A DNA stretch of 64,000 nucleotides, taken from Xylanibacillus composti. Its GTDB lineage: Bacteria; Bacillota; Bacilli; Paenibacillales; K13. The DNA lies in contig NZ_BOVK01000031.1 in assembly GCF_018403685.1 (NCBI RefSeq), positions 1 to 64,000 on the forward strand, given 5' to 3'. The notes beneath the pieces were generated by a model. That model was not told where the DNA came from. It did not search any database and worked only from the letters and a program-made list of their open reading frames with translations. The position numbers and the translations under genes were made by a program. This document shows, piece after piece, positions 48,932-58,672 of this stretch. The number at the start of each line of letters is the position of its first letter. Position 1 is the first letter of the stretch.

Positions 48932-50563
48932 TTAGCCGGATGCCCCCTTCAAGGTGTTGCGGAACTGCTGAGGAGTCATGCCGTACGCTTTTTTGAACAG
49001 CTTGATGAAATAATGCGGCGTCTGATACCCAACCCGACTTGACACCTCGTATACCTTGCAATCTGTATTTCGCAGCAGCTCAGCCGAGTATTCCAGCCGG
49101 TACTGCAGCAGGTAATCGCTTAGCGTCAACCCGGTCTCCTCACGGTACACCTTTGAAACATACGATGGATGCAGGCCAACCGCTTCAGAAATTGATTGCA
49201 GGGACACATCCTTCTCCAGATTCGTTTCGATAAACTGGTGAATACGCTGAATCAGAGACCGGTTTTGATCATAGGAGGTTGACGCTGCTAAAATTTGCAG
49301 TCGTTCCAATGAACGAAGCACCCACGAGCGGAACGCAGACAAGTCCCAATGAATGTACTCCTGTATCAAAGCGTGATCGGACACGCCGATGACATCAATC
49401 AGCCGTTTGCCATTTTTGTGGGCTACGAATTGGAACGTCCCCGCAATAATGAAGAAGGCCTCCGACAAATATTCGCTGGAACACATCCATTTTTGCTCCA
49501 GTTCAGCAAAGATGATTTCGAGCCGCGCTCTGGCATCTTGCCATCTCCCTGTTTCCAGGAGCGTCATGAGTGAAGGCTGCGCATACAACGACTCGATTAA
49601 TCCCTGCAATGTCGGATCTGGCAGATCTTCTACACCGGCAAAAAATCCTGCCGCCTTCCCTTCCTGGCTGCGCAGCAGCCGCTTGGCCTTCTCGTAAGAC
49701 ACGGCCAGATCCTCCGGAAAGCGTCTCCATGAATGCAAAACCCCAACAGACAGCATATGCTTCAAATAGCGGTATACTAGCCTCTGAAGCTCCTTCGCCT
49801 TCCGTTCTAGTTGACCTTGCGGTTGATAGATCTGTTTATGTCCGGCCGTTTTCGCAAGCATGACCAGACGTTTCGCTGTAAAACGGGTATGCCATACATC
49901 AAAGCAATCTCCGAATACTTCCTCGGCTATATTCGAGACAGCATACATGAGCAGCGACACATCGTATTCATTATACCCTGTTAAGTCATCCTCGAGCTGA
50001 AAGACGGCCAACGCCACGTTATCCCCCACCTCGAAAGGCAGGTTATAAGCAGAGAGCTTGTGGGTCAGCTCCGATTTCGGGACATTCTCTCCACTCAACA
50101 GCTTTTGCAGCAAGCGCTCCCGCAAAATTGGCAAATTCTCGCGAAAGGTATAGATCGTCTGCTGCATCGTCTGCTCCGCCTCCTGCTCCGCACGCAGCTG
50201 CTCCATCACATTCTGCAGAGTTTCTATGAGTTCGTGCGTTTTGACCGGTTTCATCAAGTACTTCGAGGTTTGCAGCTCCAATGCCTGCTGGGCATACTCA
50301 AAATCGGCATAGCTGGAGAGCAGAATGCACTTCACCTGCTTTGACGTCTGGCGTATCCTTTCGATCAGTCCGATACCGCTAATCTCAGGCATGCGGATAT
50401 CGGTAATGACAATATGAATCGTCTCGCGCTTCATCCATTCCAATGCTTCGGCAGCAGAATGCGCTTTGTAGATCGCACCGACGTCCAATGAACTTTGCTC
50501 AACGGTGTATACAATACTGTCGACTTGATAGGGATGGTCATCAACGATCAACAAATTGAACAT
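48932..50563 (-). CDS. YesN-like response regulator with AraC output
   Basis: 543 residues: receiver domain (VDDHP, Asp in ITDIRMPE, Lys in YLMKPVK), a linker of about 300 residues, and a C-terminal AraC/XylS double helix-turn-helix (VSLQSISEAVGLHPSYVSKVYREE, VYEVSSRVGYQTPHYFIKLFKKAYGMTPQQFR). It should activate the lplA-type promoter in response to the kinase encoded upstream. It ends at the bidirectional terminator. Confidence 0.95.
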   Translation of the reverse strand: MFNLLIVDDHPYQVDSIVYTVEQSSLDVGAIYKAHSAAEALEWMKRETIHIVITDIRMPEISGIGLIERIRQTSKQVKCILLSSYADFEYAQQALELQTSKYLMKPVKTHELIETLQNVMEQLRAEQEAEQTMQQTIYTFRENLPILRERLLQKLLSGENVPKSELTHKLSAYNLPFEVGDNVALAVFQLEDDLTGYNEYDVSLLMYAVSNIAEEVFGDCFDVWHTRFTAKRLVMLAKTAGHKQIYQPQGQLERKAKELQRLVYRYLKHMLSVGVLHSWRRFPEDLAVSYEKAKRLLRSQEGKAAGFFAGVEDLPDPTLQGLIESLYAQPSLMTLLETGRWQDARARLEIIFAELEQKWMCSSEYLSEAFFIIAGTFQFVAHKNGKRLIDVIGVSDHALIQEYIHWDLSAFRSWVLRSLERLQILAASTSYDQNRSLIQRIHQFIETNLEKDVSLQSISEAVGLHPSYVSKVYREETGLTLSDYLLQYRLEYSAELLRNTDCKVYEVSSRVGYQTPHYFIKLFKKAYGMTPQQFRNTLKGASG

Positions 50564-50593
50564 CGAACCCCTCCAACCTAGATGTCTGACTGA

Positions 50594-52321
50594 TTACTCC
50601 TTTGGCAATACCACTTGCAGAGTGACGCGAAGACCGCCGAACGGCGACTCCGCAAGAGCTAGCCCTGATCGAGGATCGAACATATGCTGCAGGCGCTGGT
50701 GCACATTTCTAAGGCCGCAGCCTTCCTCTTCCATACTGTCCTGAAGCAGCTGCTGCGATTGCCTGCGAAGCTCCATCGGTGTCATTCCTTTTCCATTGTC
50801 CTCCACGATCAACTGGAAGCCCTGCGCTGTTTGCTCACCGCGAATACGAATATATCCGTCGCCCAGCCTATTCTCTATGCCGTGCACGACAGCATTCTCT
50901 ACTACCGGCTGCAGGAGCAACGGAGGAAAGGATGCGGACATGAGCGCTTCATCCACATCCACGTCGTAAGCCAGGCGTTCCATTTGCATTTTATGAATTT
51001 CCAGATAACTTTGAACCAGCGACAATTCCTCCCGCAGTGTGGTGAGGCCGTCCCCCATTCGTGTCGTATAGCGATAATAATGACTCAAGTGCTGCGTGAA
51101 GGCGATGACGGCTTCCTTGTTGTCCATCTGCGCCATACTTTGTATAAAATTGAAGTTGTTATATAAAAAATGCGGATTAATCTGTGCTTGCAGCTGTCTA
51201 AGCTTTGCCTTGCGCACGTTGATTTGTTCCACGTATACTTTCTCGATCAATGTCTGGATTTCAGAAGACATCACGTTGAATTCCGAGAACAAGTAAGCAA
51301 ATTCGTCCGGTATTTTCCCTGTAAGGCGAAAGGCATATTCGCCTCGCCTCAACCGTTGGACGCCTCTGGTCAACCGATGGATGGGCATTTGCACATTGCG
51401 ATATAGAAGCGATGCGCAGACTAGCCCAATGCATAGCAGCAGGGCGACTGTCAAATAAAAGAGGAGCATCGTATGCTCAATCGGCTGCATAATCGATTCC
51501 AGCGGAATCATATCGATCAAATACCAGTTCAACGTTTCAGACCGGGCGTAATTCATCAAATAGGCGATCCGTCCGATTTCCACAATCTCATGTCCCTGAT
51601 CCTGCAGCACAACAGTTCGCAGCAATTCCTCGTAGGAAGCAAGCTGTTCTGCCTTGGCTGACGGACTGCCCACCGCACCATAATCCATATGATAAAAAAT
51701 GGGCTCACCCGGACCGTCCGCTCTCAGTTGTTCCAGCAAATTTGCGATTTCGCGTTCTGGAACAGCAACCTCAAGTATCAGTCCCATTGCTTCCTGATTC
51801 ATTTCCATAGCGAACGGCTTCGTCATGTGCCTAACCATATAAGCCTCATTCTCACCGTTCAAGTTGAGTAGCCGATAAGACCATTGCAAGCTGTAATTTG
51901 ATTCGAAATAGGAGAAATCATAATCGCGTTTGCGAGTAGTCGTCACGACCAGTTCCGTTTCCGGCGCATAAATCGTCAGCTCAACATCCCAGGGCAGGGA
52001 AGTTCGCAGCTTCTCCAGATCCTCCACCACAGCCTGCCTGGACAAGAGTGAAACTAAGGTTCGATTGTCCATCGCCTGGTTCTGCATGCGGATCGCATCA
52101 GGGTCTTCGAGCATCAAGTAAGAGGATCGCCATATCTGTTCACTGATATTGTCCATTTGCCTTAGAAAGAAGGAAAGACGATTGAAGTTAGATTGGATCA
52201 ACTGCTCTTCCACGACGCGTATGCTCGTCTGATTGGAATAAATATACACCGCCAGAATCGGAACGAGCAGCATGACGATAATCACCGTTATTTTTGTAAA
52301 CGTATTCATTCGGGCAAACAT
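50594..52321 (-). CDS. YesM-like sensor histidine kinase
   Basis: 575 residues, ATG behind GGGGAGGCTTCC. Two membrane segments (about 12-32 and 285-305) enclose a large extracellular sensor. After a HAMP linker (MPIHRLTRGVQRLRRGEYAF) the His_kinase box is QINPHFLYNNFNFIQSM and the ATP-binding N-box is VVENAVVHGIENR. It pairs with the YesN-like regulator and sits 30 bases from it. Such pairs sense a sugar or its transport. Confidence 0.95.
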   Translation of the reverse strand: MFARMNTFTKITVIIVMLLVPILAVYIYSNQTSIRVVEEQLIQSNFNRLSFFLRQMDNISEQIWRSSYLMLEDPDAIRMQNQAMDNRTLVSLLSRQAVVEDLEKLRTSLPWDVELTIYAPETELVVTTTRKRDYDFSYFESNYSLQWSYRLLNLNGENEAYMVRHMTKPFAMEMNQEAMGLILEVAVPEREIANLLEQLRADGPGEPIFYHMDYGAVGSPSAKAEQLASYEELLRTVVLQDQGHEIVEIGRIAYLMNYARSETLNWYLIDMIPLESIMQPIEHTMLLFYLTVALLLCIGLVCASLLYRNVQMPIHRLTRGVQRLRRGEYAFRLTGKIPDEFAYLFSEFNVMSSEIQTLIEKVYVEQINVRKAKLRQLQAQINPHFLYNNFNFIQSMAQMDNKEAVIAFTQHLSHYYRYTTRMGDGLTTLREELSLVQSYLEIHKMQMERLAYDVDVDEALMSASFPPLLLQPVVENAVVHGIENRLGDGYIRIRGEQTAQGFQLIVEDNGKGMTPMELRRQSQQLLQDSMEEEGCGLRNVHQRLQHMFDPRSGLALAESPFGGLRVTLQVVLPKE

Positions 52322-52412
52322 GGAAGCCTCCCCTTTCCAACAGGGTCCCTTTATTGTAACGCCATAGGGACGATTGCGAAAGAGGGAGACTTAAGAAAAT
52401 TGAAGCGCTTTC

Positions 52413-53291
52413 TTATTCCTTGACAGAGCCTAGTACAATCCCTTTGACGAAATACCTTTGCAGGAACGGATATACGAGCAAAATCGGCAGCGCCCCGATA
52501 AAGATTTGCGAAGCTTTGACCGTCCGGTTCGAGATTTGCTGCAAGTTCTCGAGATCGACGCCTACTTCATTGAAGTTCTCCTTGACCACGACGGTATGCA
52601 GGAAGGAAGCAAGCGGATAATCCTGCAGCTTCGTCAAATATATAATGCCGTCAAACCAGGAGTTCCAGTGAAAGACCATGGTAAACAGCGTCATGGTGGC
52701 AATCGCGGGCAAAGAAACTGGAATATAAATGCGGAACAGCGTTGTAAAATGCCCCGCACCGTCGATCAAAGCGGCCTCCTCCAGCTCGCCAGGTAGATTG
52801 CGGAAGAAGTTCAGCATCAGGATCATGTTCCATACATTGACTGCGGATGGGATGACAAGCGCCCAAATCGTGTCATAAATGCCGGTTTTGGTCACAACCA
52901 GGTAGGTTGGAATTAGACCGCCGCTGAACAGCATCATAAAGATAAAGAACCATGCATAAATATTGCGTCCCTGGAACCGAAGATTCGACTTAGACAAGGA
53001 ATATGCCGCCATGGTGATGATGCTCATCGATACGATTGTTCCGAGTATCGTCCGCTGGAAACCGATCATCAGGGCCCGCAGAAAGTTTTCGTTGCCAATA
53101 GTCTGCTCGTAGGCGGCAAGCGTAAATCCGACGGGCCAGAAGTTGACGATATTAGCTGTGGCAGCTTCACGCGAGCTTAGAGAAACCGCAAGGATATGAA
53201 GAAGCGGCAGGATACAAAGCAAGCTGAGCACGCCAATCAGCACATAGTTTACTATCTGAAAGATCGTATAAGACGTTGAACGATAATGCAA
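52413..53291 (-). CDS. LplC-like carbohydrate ABC permease
   Basis: 292 residues from a TTG at 53291 preceded by AAAGGGGGAC. Six membrane segments and the EAA loop ELEEAALIDGAGHFTTLFRIYIPVS, which couples to the shared ATPase (often MsmX-like, encoded elsewhere). It belongs to the CUT1 sugar-uptake class with LplB and the binding protein. A 91-base gap separates it from yesM-like. Confidence 0.95.
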   Translation of the reverse strand: MHYRSTSYTIFQIVNYVLIGVLSLLCILPLLHILAVSLSSREAATANIVNFWPVGFTLAAYEQTIGNENFLRALMIGFQRTILGTIVSMSIITMAAYSLSKSNLRFQGRNIYAWFFIFMMLFSGGLIPTYLVVTKTGIYDTIWALVIPSAVNVWNMILMLNFFRNLPGELEEAALIDGAGHFTTLFRIYIPVSLPAIATMTLFTMVFHWNSWFDGIIYLTKLQDYPLASFLHTVVVKENFNEVGVDLENLQQISNRTVKASQIFIGALPILLVYPFLQRYFVKGIVLGSVKE

Positions 53292-53306
53292 GCTTTGTCC
53301 CCCTTT

Positions 53307-54272
53307 CTAGAAGATGCGGTACCCCGCCCATTTATAAGCCATCCGATAGCTGATGACGATAAGGATAAACCCGATGACTGATTTAAATAGTCCGACCGCC
53401 GTTGCAAAGCTGAACTGGGCTCCCTGCAGACCGACTCTGTACACAAAGGTGTCGATAATATCTCCTTTTTCGTATACAAGCGGGTTGTACAGGTTGAAAA
53501 TCTGGTCAAAGCCGGCGTCCAGCACGCGCCCGAGCGACAGCGTCACCACAACGATAAAGATCGGCATAATACCGGGCACGGTAATGCGCATTACCTGCTG
53601 CCAACGGTTCGCGCCATCGATCGCTGCGGCTTCGTAAAGCGCCGGGTTAATACCGGCGATTGCCGCCAGGAAGATAATCGCCGAAAATCCGAAGTCCTTC
53701 CATATATCGGATAAGATCACTGTAATCCGGAACCAATCCCCGTTGGCCAGAAAAAAGATCGGTTCAATACCGAACACGCCCAAAAACCGGTTCACTATTC
53801 CTCCCCGAATCGAAAGAATGTCGACGAAGATCCCGCCAAGAATAACCCAGGACAAAAAGTGCGGCAAATAAACGAGTGTCTGCGCGGTACGCTTATACCA
53901 GATTATCCGAATCTCGTTAAGCAATAGCGCAAAGATTACCGGGACGAACATCTGCATGAGAATTTTAAGTGAAGCGATTAATACAGTGTTCCAGATGACC
54001 TGCCTGGCGTCCCGATACCCGAACAAGTACTCAAAATTTTCCCAACCTACCCACGGTGATCCGCTAAAGCCAAGCCATGGTCGGTAATCCATAAATGCGA
54101 TAATGATGCCGAACATCGGCGTATAGTTGTAGATAAGCGCGATGACCACTGCTGGAAGCAGAAGTACATGCAGCGGCCATGTTTTGCGCCAGTAGGAAAT
54201 AAACTTCTTACCTGAGCTCTTGCGCTGTAGTGTTGGCGGATGAAGAGTTGGAGATGGTTCCGTTGCAGCCAT
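53307..54272 (-). CDS. LplB-like carbohydrate ABC permease
   Basis: 321 residues with six membrane segments and the EAA loop LYEAAAIDGANRWQQVMRITVPGI. It heterodimerises with the LplC-like permease. It stands 155 bases downstream of the binding-protein gene, behind an attenuator-like hairpin. Confidence 0.95.
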   Translation of the reverse strand: MAATEPSPTLHPPTLQRKSSGKKFISYWRKTWPLHVLLLPAVVIALIYNYTPMFGIIIAFMDYRPWLGFSGSPWVGWENFEYLFGYRDARQVIWNTVLIASLKILMQMFVPVIFALLLNEIRIIWYKRTAQTLVYLPHFLSWVILGGIFVDILSIRGGIVNRFLGVFGIEPIFFLANGDWFRITVILSDIWKDFGFSAIIFLAAIAGINPALYEAAAIDGANRWQQVMRITVPGIMPIFIVVVTLSLGRVLDAGFDQIFNLYNPLVYEKGDIIDTFVYRVGLQGAQFSFATAVGLFKSVIGFILIVISYRMAYKWAGYRIF

Positions 54273-54388
54273 CGTTGCTGTTCACTTCCTTTCTGCCGGA
54301 CAAGCCCGTCAATGCCGAGAGGGAACTACGCCCTTTTCGAACGGTGCCCGGAATGATGTCCACGCCAGGTAGCCATAAGGAGGAGAAA

Positions 54389-54404
54389 GGGTCGTTGCCG
54401 ACCC
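54389..54404 (-). terminator. Attenuator-like hairpin between lplA-like and lplB-like
   Basis: GGGTCG-TTGC-CGACCC forms a tight stem-loop flanked by further weak pairing (AGAGGAT against the following CTTTCTCC on the minus strand). Its position after the binding-protein gene is typical of partial terminators that lower permease expression relative to the binding protein. Confidence 0.55.
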
Positions 54405-54427
54405 ATCCTCTTCAAGATTGCAAGATG

Positions 54428-56191
54428 CTATTTGGTGGATTCATACCATTCGTTTACTTCTTCGATCAGCTGATTGCCGCCGTTCGCTTTCCATTCCTCT
54501 ACGAACTGATCGAAATAGTCGATCGGCTGATCCCCATAAATAATTTTCAGGTAGCTTTCCGACTCAAGCTTGGTAAGCAATTCGCTCTTGGACAGCATGG
54601 TCTTGGTTGGCGGTCCATTAAATTGATTGTGAATCGCGGTATCGTTCTGACTGATTCGTACTAGTCCCGCTTCCAGCTGACGCTGCTGCGATCTCTTCAC
54701 GCGTGATTCCATCGCATTGTTCGGATCAGCTTCAGGATCATCCTTGAATTTCTGGAATGCCGGGTCTCCCAGATAAGGCACGAACGGCGCCCCCGTTATC
54801 GGGAATTTGATGCTGTACGTTACTGTCGGATCGTCCGGTTTCGGCCACTTGGATTCCGGGATGCCATGCTGATCGAAATTGTTGTGATAAATCTTGCCTT
54901 CATGTTCCACATAATCGTAACCTTCATGCCAGCCGTGCTTTAACTTCGGATCGAAATAAGGATCACCCTCGCCAAAGTTCGTGGCAAATAGCTTGTTAAT
55001 ATACGCAATAATGGCTTCAGGATGCTCAAAATCGATGTTGAACATCGTGTAATCATGCACCATCTTTTTCTCCGCACGGCCCACTTGTCCGCCCGGTCCG
55101 ACCGGGTTAGGATACGGCTGGAATTCGGGAACGCCGCTGAGCGGATAACCGTTCATCCAGAATGGCCCGAAGATGATGCCCGCTTGACCGGAGGCCGCCA
55201 TCTCGCCTGCTTTAGTCGGGTCCTTGATGCCCGCTTCCGGATCAATATACCCCTTTTCCATCCATTCGCGCATCTTCGCCAGAAACTTCTTCTGATCGGG
55301 ATGCGTAGTGCCATAGATCAGCTGGCCATTCTCTTCATGCCAATATTCTGCTGGGTTAGTCGTTTGCGCAACGTAATCGCTGAACATGCCCACAATCGAA
55401 TCGGCCGATGCCATCCACTGATATGGACCATCCTTCAGTGAAACAGCGAGCCCAACAGTATCGTTCAGACCGTTCTGATCAGGGTCATCCTCGGTGAAAG
55501 CGCGCAAAACTTCTTCAAATTCCTCAAGCGTCGTTGGCGCTTCCAATCCTACGTTCTGCAACCAATCCTCGCGCACCCACATAATGGTGCCCTCATCCAT
55601 GGCATACATGTTCGGCAGACCATAGATGACGCCATCGCGCGTCACCGGATGAAGCATGGACGGGTATTCTTCATAAAGCGCTTTCAAGTTCGGAGATAAA
55701 TATTTATCAATCAAGTCATTCAGAGGCATCACTTTTTTCGCGGCAATTAGATCGTCAGCCAAAGTTGTAAACGCTGTGATCACGTCTGGAAGCTGCTGAT
55801 TGCCGGACAGCAGCAGGCGCATCTTGGTTTCATAATCATCGGAATTGGGTACGACAAAGTCATAGGACACTTCCAAGCCCAACTCGTCCCGCATCCAACG
55901 CAGGTGCACATGATCCTCGATGTTCTCGCCAGGCTTGAAATCAATATCCGTTTGTTGTTGGAACGTAATGGCTGTTGAGAACTGGATCGGCGGATCAAAC
56001 TTGAAGTTCACGGGATCATTCAAAATTTGTTCCCCGATCTCGCTTGAACGGTTCTCTCCGTTTTGGTTGCTTCCGTCAGCTTGACCAGATCCTCCGGATT
56101 GGTTACAAGCGGAGATGATCAGTGTCAGGGAAAGCATCATGGCGATCAACATTGGCAGGCGGCGCTTCTTGCGTGTGTAGCTGTCAGTCAT
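54428..56191 (-). CDS. LplA-like extracellular sugar-binding lipoprotein
   Basis: 587 residues from the ATG at 56191 (GGGAGGTACC upstream). A lipoprotein signal ends in LIISACNQ (Cys as lipid anchor), followed by a Gly/Ser/Asn-rich linker. The mature protein has the long type of Firmicute solute-binding proteins, with DQHGIPESKW and a Trp-rich binding cleft (PSMLHPVTRDGVIYGLPN, GTIMWVREDWL). It presents a sugar to the LplB-LplC pair. No glycoside hydrolase is nearby to hint at the sugar. Confidence 0.95.
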   Translation of the reverse strand: MTDSYTRKKRRLPMLIAMMLSLTLIISACNQSGGSGQADGSNQNGENRSSEIGEQILNDPVNFKFDPPIQFSTAITFQQQTDIDFKPGENIEDHVHLRWMRDELGLEVSYDFVVPNSDDYETKMRLLLSGNQQLPDVITAFTTLADDLIAAKKVMPLNDLIDKYLSPNLKALYEEYPSMLHPVTRDGVIYGLPNMYAMDEGTIMWVREDWLQNVGLEAPTTLEEFEEVLRAFTEDDPDQNGLNDTVGLAVSLKDGPYQWMASADSIVGMFSDYVAQTTNPAEYWHEENGQLIYGTTHPDQKKFLAKMREWMEKGYIDPEAGIKDPTKAGEMAASGQAGIIFGPFWMNGYPLSGVPEFQPYPNPVGPGGQVGRAEKKMVHDYTMFNIDFEHPEAIIAYINKLFATNFGEGDPYFDPKLKHGWHEGYDYVEHEGKIYHNNFDQHGIPESKWPKPDDPTVTYSIKFPITGAPFVPYLGDPAFQKFKDDPEADPNNAMESRVKRSQQRQLEAGLVRISQNDTAIHNQFNGPPTKTMLSKSELLTKLESESYLKIIYGDQPIDYFDQFVEEWKANGGNQLIEEVNEWYESTK

Positions 56192-56335
56192 GCTGGGTAC
56201 CTCCCTTTTGTGTATGTGATTTGGTTCCACCTTATTGTATGCCAGTTCGAGAGCACCCTAAAATACAACAGTTTTTAGGTTATACCACAATCTTAATATA
56301 ACACCTTAGGAAATTGTGTCGAACTGGCGCTGAAC

Positions 56336-56386
56336 AAAAAAAAATTGGAAGGAGCAACTGCGTGGAAATGCAGTTGCTCCTTCCAA
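56336..56386 (-). terminator. Terminator of the GNAT gene at 56455
   Basis: A perfect 17-pair stem (56345-56361 with 56370-56386) with an 8-base loop is followed by nine Ts on the minus strand. It lies upstream of the lplA-like gene and isolates that operon from the GNAT gene. Confidence 0.9.
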
Positions 56387-56454
56387 CTTAGTGGACGTAT
56401 ATATCAATGCGAGCTGCGTTGCCGGGCGTGTCAGTCGACCATTGCGAAGTTCCC

Positions 56455-56880
56455 TTACTGCTGAATTACAAATTGGGGCGACTTCCTTAGAAAGCGTTCC
56501 GCATCCCGGATGAACCCGAACTGCTCATACAACTCATGTGCATCAGCTGTCCCCAGCAAGCCCATCATCTGATCATGGCCGTCAGCGTTCACAATTAGTT
56601 CGATGAGTTTCTTTCCGATCCCCCTGCCGCGGTGGTCCTCATGGATAAATACATCGCAAATATAGTAAATCGTGGCATGATCCGTCACGATCCGGGCAAA
56701 TCCTACCTGTTCCTCATCCTGATACACGCCCAGGCAATATGAATGCTCGATCGCTTTGCGCGTCAAGGTTGACGGCCTCTTGTTTGCCCAATAACTCCGT
56801 GCCATAAACCCCAGCACTTGGTCGATTTGCAGCTTAGACTTGTCATCACTGATTACATACTCCAGGTATCGGACTTCCAT
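56455..56880 (-). CDS. GNAT-family N-acetyltransferase
   Basis: 141 residues from the ATG at 56880 behind GGAGGAAGGG. Acetyl-CoA loop: FIHEDHRGRGIGKKLIELIV; C-terminal GTADAHELYEQFGF. Substrate unknown; the type resembles general GNATs for amines. Its start overlaps the end of a truncated GNAT gene. Confidence 0.9.
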   Translation of the reverse strand: MEVRYLEYVISDDKSKLQIDQVLGFMARSYWANKRPSTLTRKAIEHSYCLGVYQDEEQVGFARIVTDHATIYYICDVFIHEDHRGRGIGKKLIELIVNADGHDQMMGLLGTADAHELYEQFGFIRDAERFLRKSPQFVIQQ

Positions 56881-57260
56881 GACCCTTCCTCCCCGCACAT
56901 ACGCTCTCCTGAACAATCATTACGGCTTAAATGCTTAATGAGATAAAAGACAATGTCATCATTCACGGTTATCGTTTCGCCATGTTGGATATAGCGCTGC
57001 CCTTCGTGAATGCCCTTCCCATCCGGGATATAGCCACGTTGTGCATAGAGCACTTGAGCCGCTCCATAGTTGGAGAAGATTCCAACACCCAGCCCGGCTA
57101 TCCGGGACCGTTCACGTATCATTTGTTCGGCATGATCCATCAGTCTTGAACCAATGCCCATACGTTGGAACTTCTGCAGCACATTGAAGTCATGAATTTC
57201 CGGGATGTTCTTCTCCCGACTCCTATCATGCCAATCTCGCATCAAGCTGTTGTTAGGCAA
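56853..57260 (-). pseudogene. N-terminally truncated GNAT acetyltransferase
   Basis: Only the C-terminal half of a GNAT is present: EIHDFNVLQKFQRMGIGSRLMDHAEQMI for CoA binding and AAQVLYAQRGYIPDG for the last strands. The usual N-terminal strands are missing, and the frame opens inside the end of the VOC gene upstream. It also carries an unexpected 24-residue C-terminal tail that overlaps the next gene. I read it as a 5' deletion remnant. Confidence 0.6.
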
Positions 57261-57916
57261 TATGGGAGATTCAGAAAATTACGCAACTCAACCATTTTTC
57301 CATCTATTTGCACTTTAAGCGGGAATATCTCTACTTTCTTATTTGACCCCAGCCATTGCCGTTCCAGTGTGGTTAGAATCAACAATCCTTCTTCATCGCC
57401 AATGGGTGTAAAAACAGCATCGCCGGAAATGTACACACATTCATCTAACTGGTGTACCAACAAGTCCGACAACGCCTCCACTTGACTTGTGGGTAAGCCG
57501 ATTTCGCTTATATTCAAGATGTCGTCGGTGGAGAATGTCGTACCAGGCTTGCTCGGCAGGCGATGTCTGGCGATAAACTCAACGATATTTCCAGCCGGAT
57601 CGTAAAAATAGATTGAATGGGAATCCCAGCTTTCTGAATAGAACACTTCACTTTCATTTGTTCGATTAAGTGAAATCCCTTTTTGTCTCAAATAATCCAT
57701 TGCAAGATCTAGCTTGTTCTCAGCGATATTAAACGCAAAATGGTAGTAAGGTGAGGAAATCTTATCCTCTTGCTGAAACGAGAGTACAGAAGACCCACAT
57801 TGTAGGCGTACAGTTGTCCCAGTACACTCAATGACCGGGAACTTCAAAATCTCATGATAAAACCGCGTAACGGGCTCCAACTGATTGACAAGCAGTGTAA
57901 TTTCTGCAATTTGCAA
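57242..57916 (-). CDS. Two-module VOC-family protein (catechol-dioxygenase-like)
   Basis: 224 residues from a TTG at 57916 preceded by GGAGGGAGTG. It is longer than its VOC neighbours: ITLLVNQLEPVTRFYHEILKFP at the start, DSHSIYFYDPAGNIVEFIARH in the middle and a second half (EIGLPTSQVEALSDLLVHQL) that resembles a decayed copy. Ligands His, His and Glu are visible in the first half only. Function unknown. Confidence 0.82.
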   Translation of the reverse strand: MQIAEITLLVNQLEPVTRFYHEILKFPVIECTGTTVRLQCGSSVLSFQQEDKISSPYYHFAFNIAENKLDLAMDYLRQKGISLNRTNESEVFYSESWDSHSIYFYDPAGNIVEFIARHRLPSKPGTTFSTDDILNISEIGLPTSQVEALSDLLVHQLDECVYISGDAVFTPIGDEEGLLILTTLERQWLGSNKKVEIFPLKVQIDGKMVELRNFLNLPYCLTTA

Positions 57917-58015
57917 AACACTCCCTCCACTCCTCATGGACTCTACTGTCCTTCACCGCCCCATTCGATAGTCGCAATTAAAATCCAACTATTTAAACAA
58001 TTCTATTCAATCCAT

Positions 58016-58276
58016 TCACTTCAACATCGACACAACCGACCATACCTGAAAGACGATGAAGCTGGACACCCAGAGGATGATTGTCCATCTGAACACACCG
58101 CGTATGGCGCGCGGCAAGTGATCCAGCCTCTTGGGAAACTGGTGGCCATTCACAATATCATACGTCTCGATGACATCGTTAAATCCGCACCGGTCGTCAA
58201 GCGGTTGCGGCTTGGAGACAGGCTGATTTGCATGCAAGCTCATATCCTTATATGGATTATAATGCCCTCTTTGCAT
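58016..58276 (-). CDS. Small protein with C-terminal membrane segment
   Basis: 86 residues from the ATG at 58276 behind GGAGGGGATA. A hydrophilic Asp/His-rich N-terminus (YDIVNGHQFPKRLDHLPRAIRG) leads to one membrane helix (WTIILWVSSFIVFQVWSVV). No family recognised. It is one of three small membrane proteins clustered at 58.0-58.7 kb. Confidence 0.65.
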   Translation of the reverse strand: MQRGHYNPYKDMSLHANQPVSKPQPLDDRCGFNDVIETYDIVNGHQFPKRLDHLPRAIRGVFRWTIILWVSSFIVFQVWSVVSMLK

Positions 58277-58335
58277 AGTTATCCCCTCCAATCAGCTAGG
58301 TGGGTAGAACTGGATCAGAACCGTTCCCTTACCGT

Positions 58336-58512
58336 CTAATCGCGATGGTTCATCTTTTGCAGAATGGCTTGCAAAGTCGAATTAATATTCAACAGACTCA
58401 TCAAGATAAATCCCAGCATGACGAACGTGACCATTTCCCCCGTAAAAAAAGACACGAACGCCAGCAGCACAGCAAAAAATCCATACCCCATCTGACGTAG
58501 CACAAGCGTCAC
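58336..58512 (-). CDS. Small two-helix membrane protein, 58 residues
   Basis: From a GTG at 58512 (AAGGAAGGGA upstream). Two closely spaced membrane helices (MGYGFFAVLLAFVSFFTG and VTFVMLGFILMSLL) and a hydrophilic tail. An in-frame upstream extension reaches 58632 but has no good start. Function unknown. Confidence 0.6.
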   Translation of the reverse strand: MTLVLRQMGYGFFAVLLAFVSFFTGEMVTFVMLGFILMSLLNINSTLQAILQKMNHRD

Positions 58513-58564
58513 TCCCTTCCTTTTACGCAGGTATACTCTTCGTAATGAATGGGTGAATTGAAGC

Positions 58565-58672
58565 TTATCGTAAATAATTCGGCACGTACATAACCAGTTC
58601 AACGATTCGCTCAAACCTGGTCTTGTCCTCATCCAAGCCTGTTTTGTAGGCTGCCACTTGCCGCTTCATCAT
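58565..58672 (-). CDS. Micro-gene overlapping a GNAT gene, 35 residues
   Basis: 36 codons starting at the ATG at 58672, which overlaps the GNAT stop (CCATGATG). The peptide, MMKRQVAAYKTGLDEDKTRFERIVELVMYV and on to PNYLR, is amphipathic and charged with no membrane segment. The stop-start overlap and length are typical of a coupled small cistron. No ribosome binding site of its own is needed or seen. Confidence 0.5.
   Translation of the reverse strand: MMKRQVAAYKTGLDEDKTRFERIVELVMYVPNYLR

Noticed and set aside
52391-52415. CcpA-like site near GAAGCGCTTTC at the end of lplC-like
   Set aside because: At least three mismatches to the cre consensus and a position inside the operon after the permease stop.
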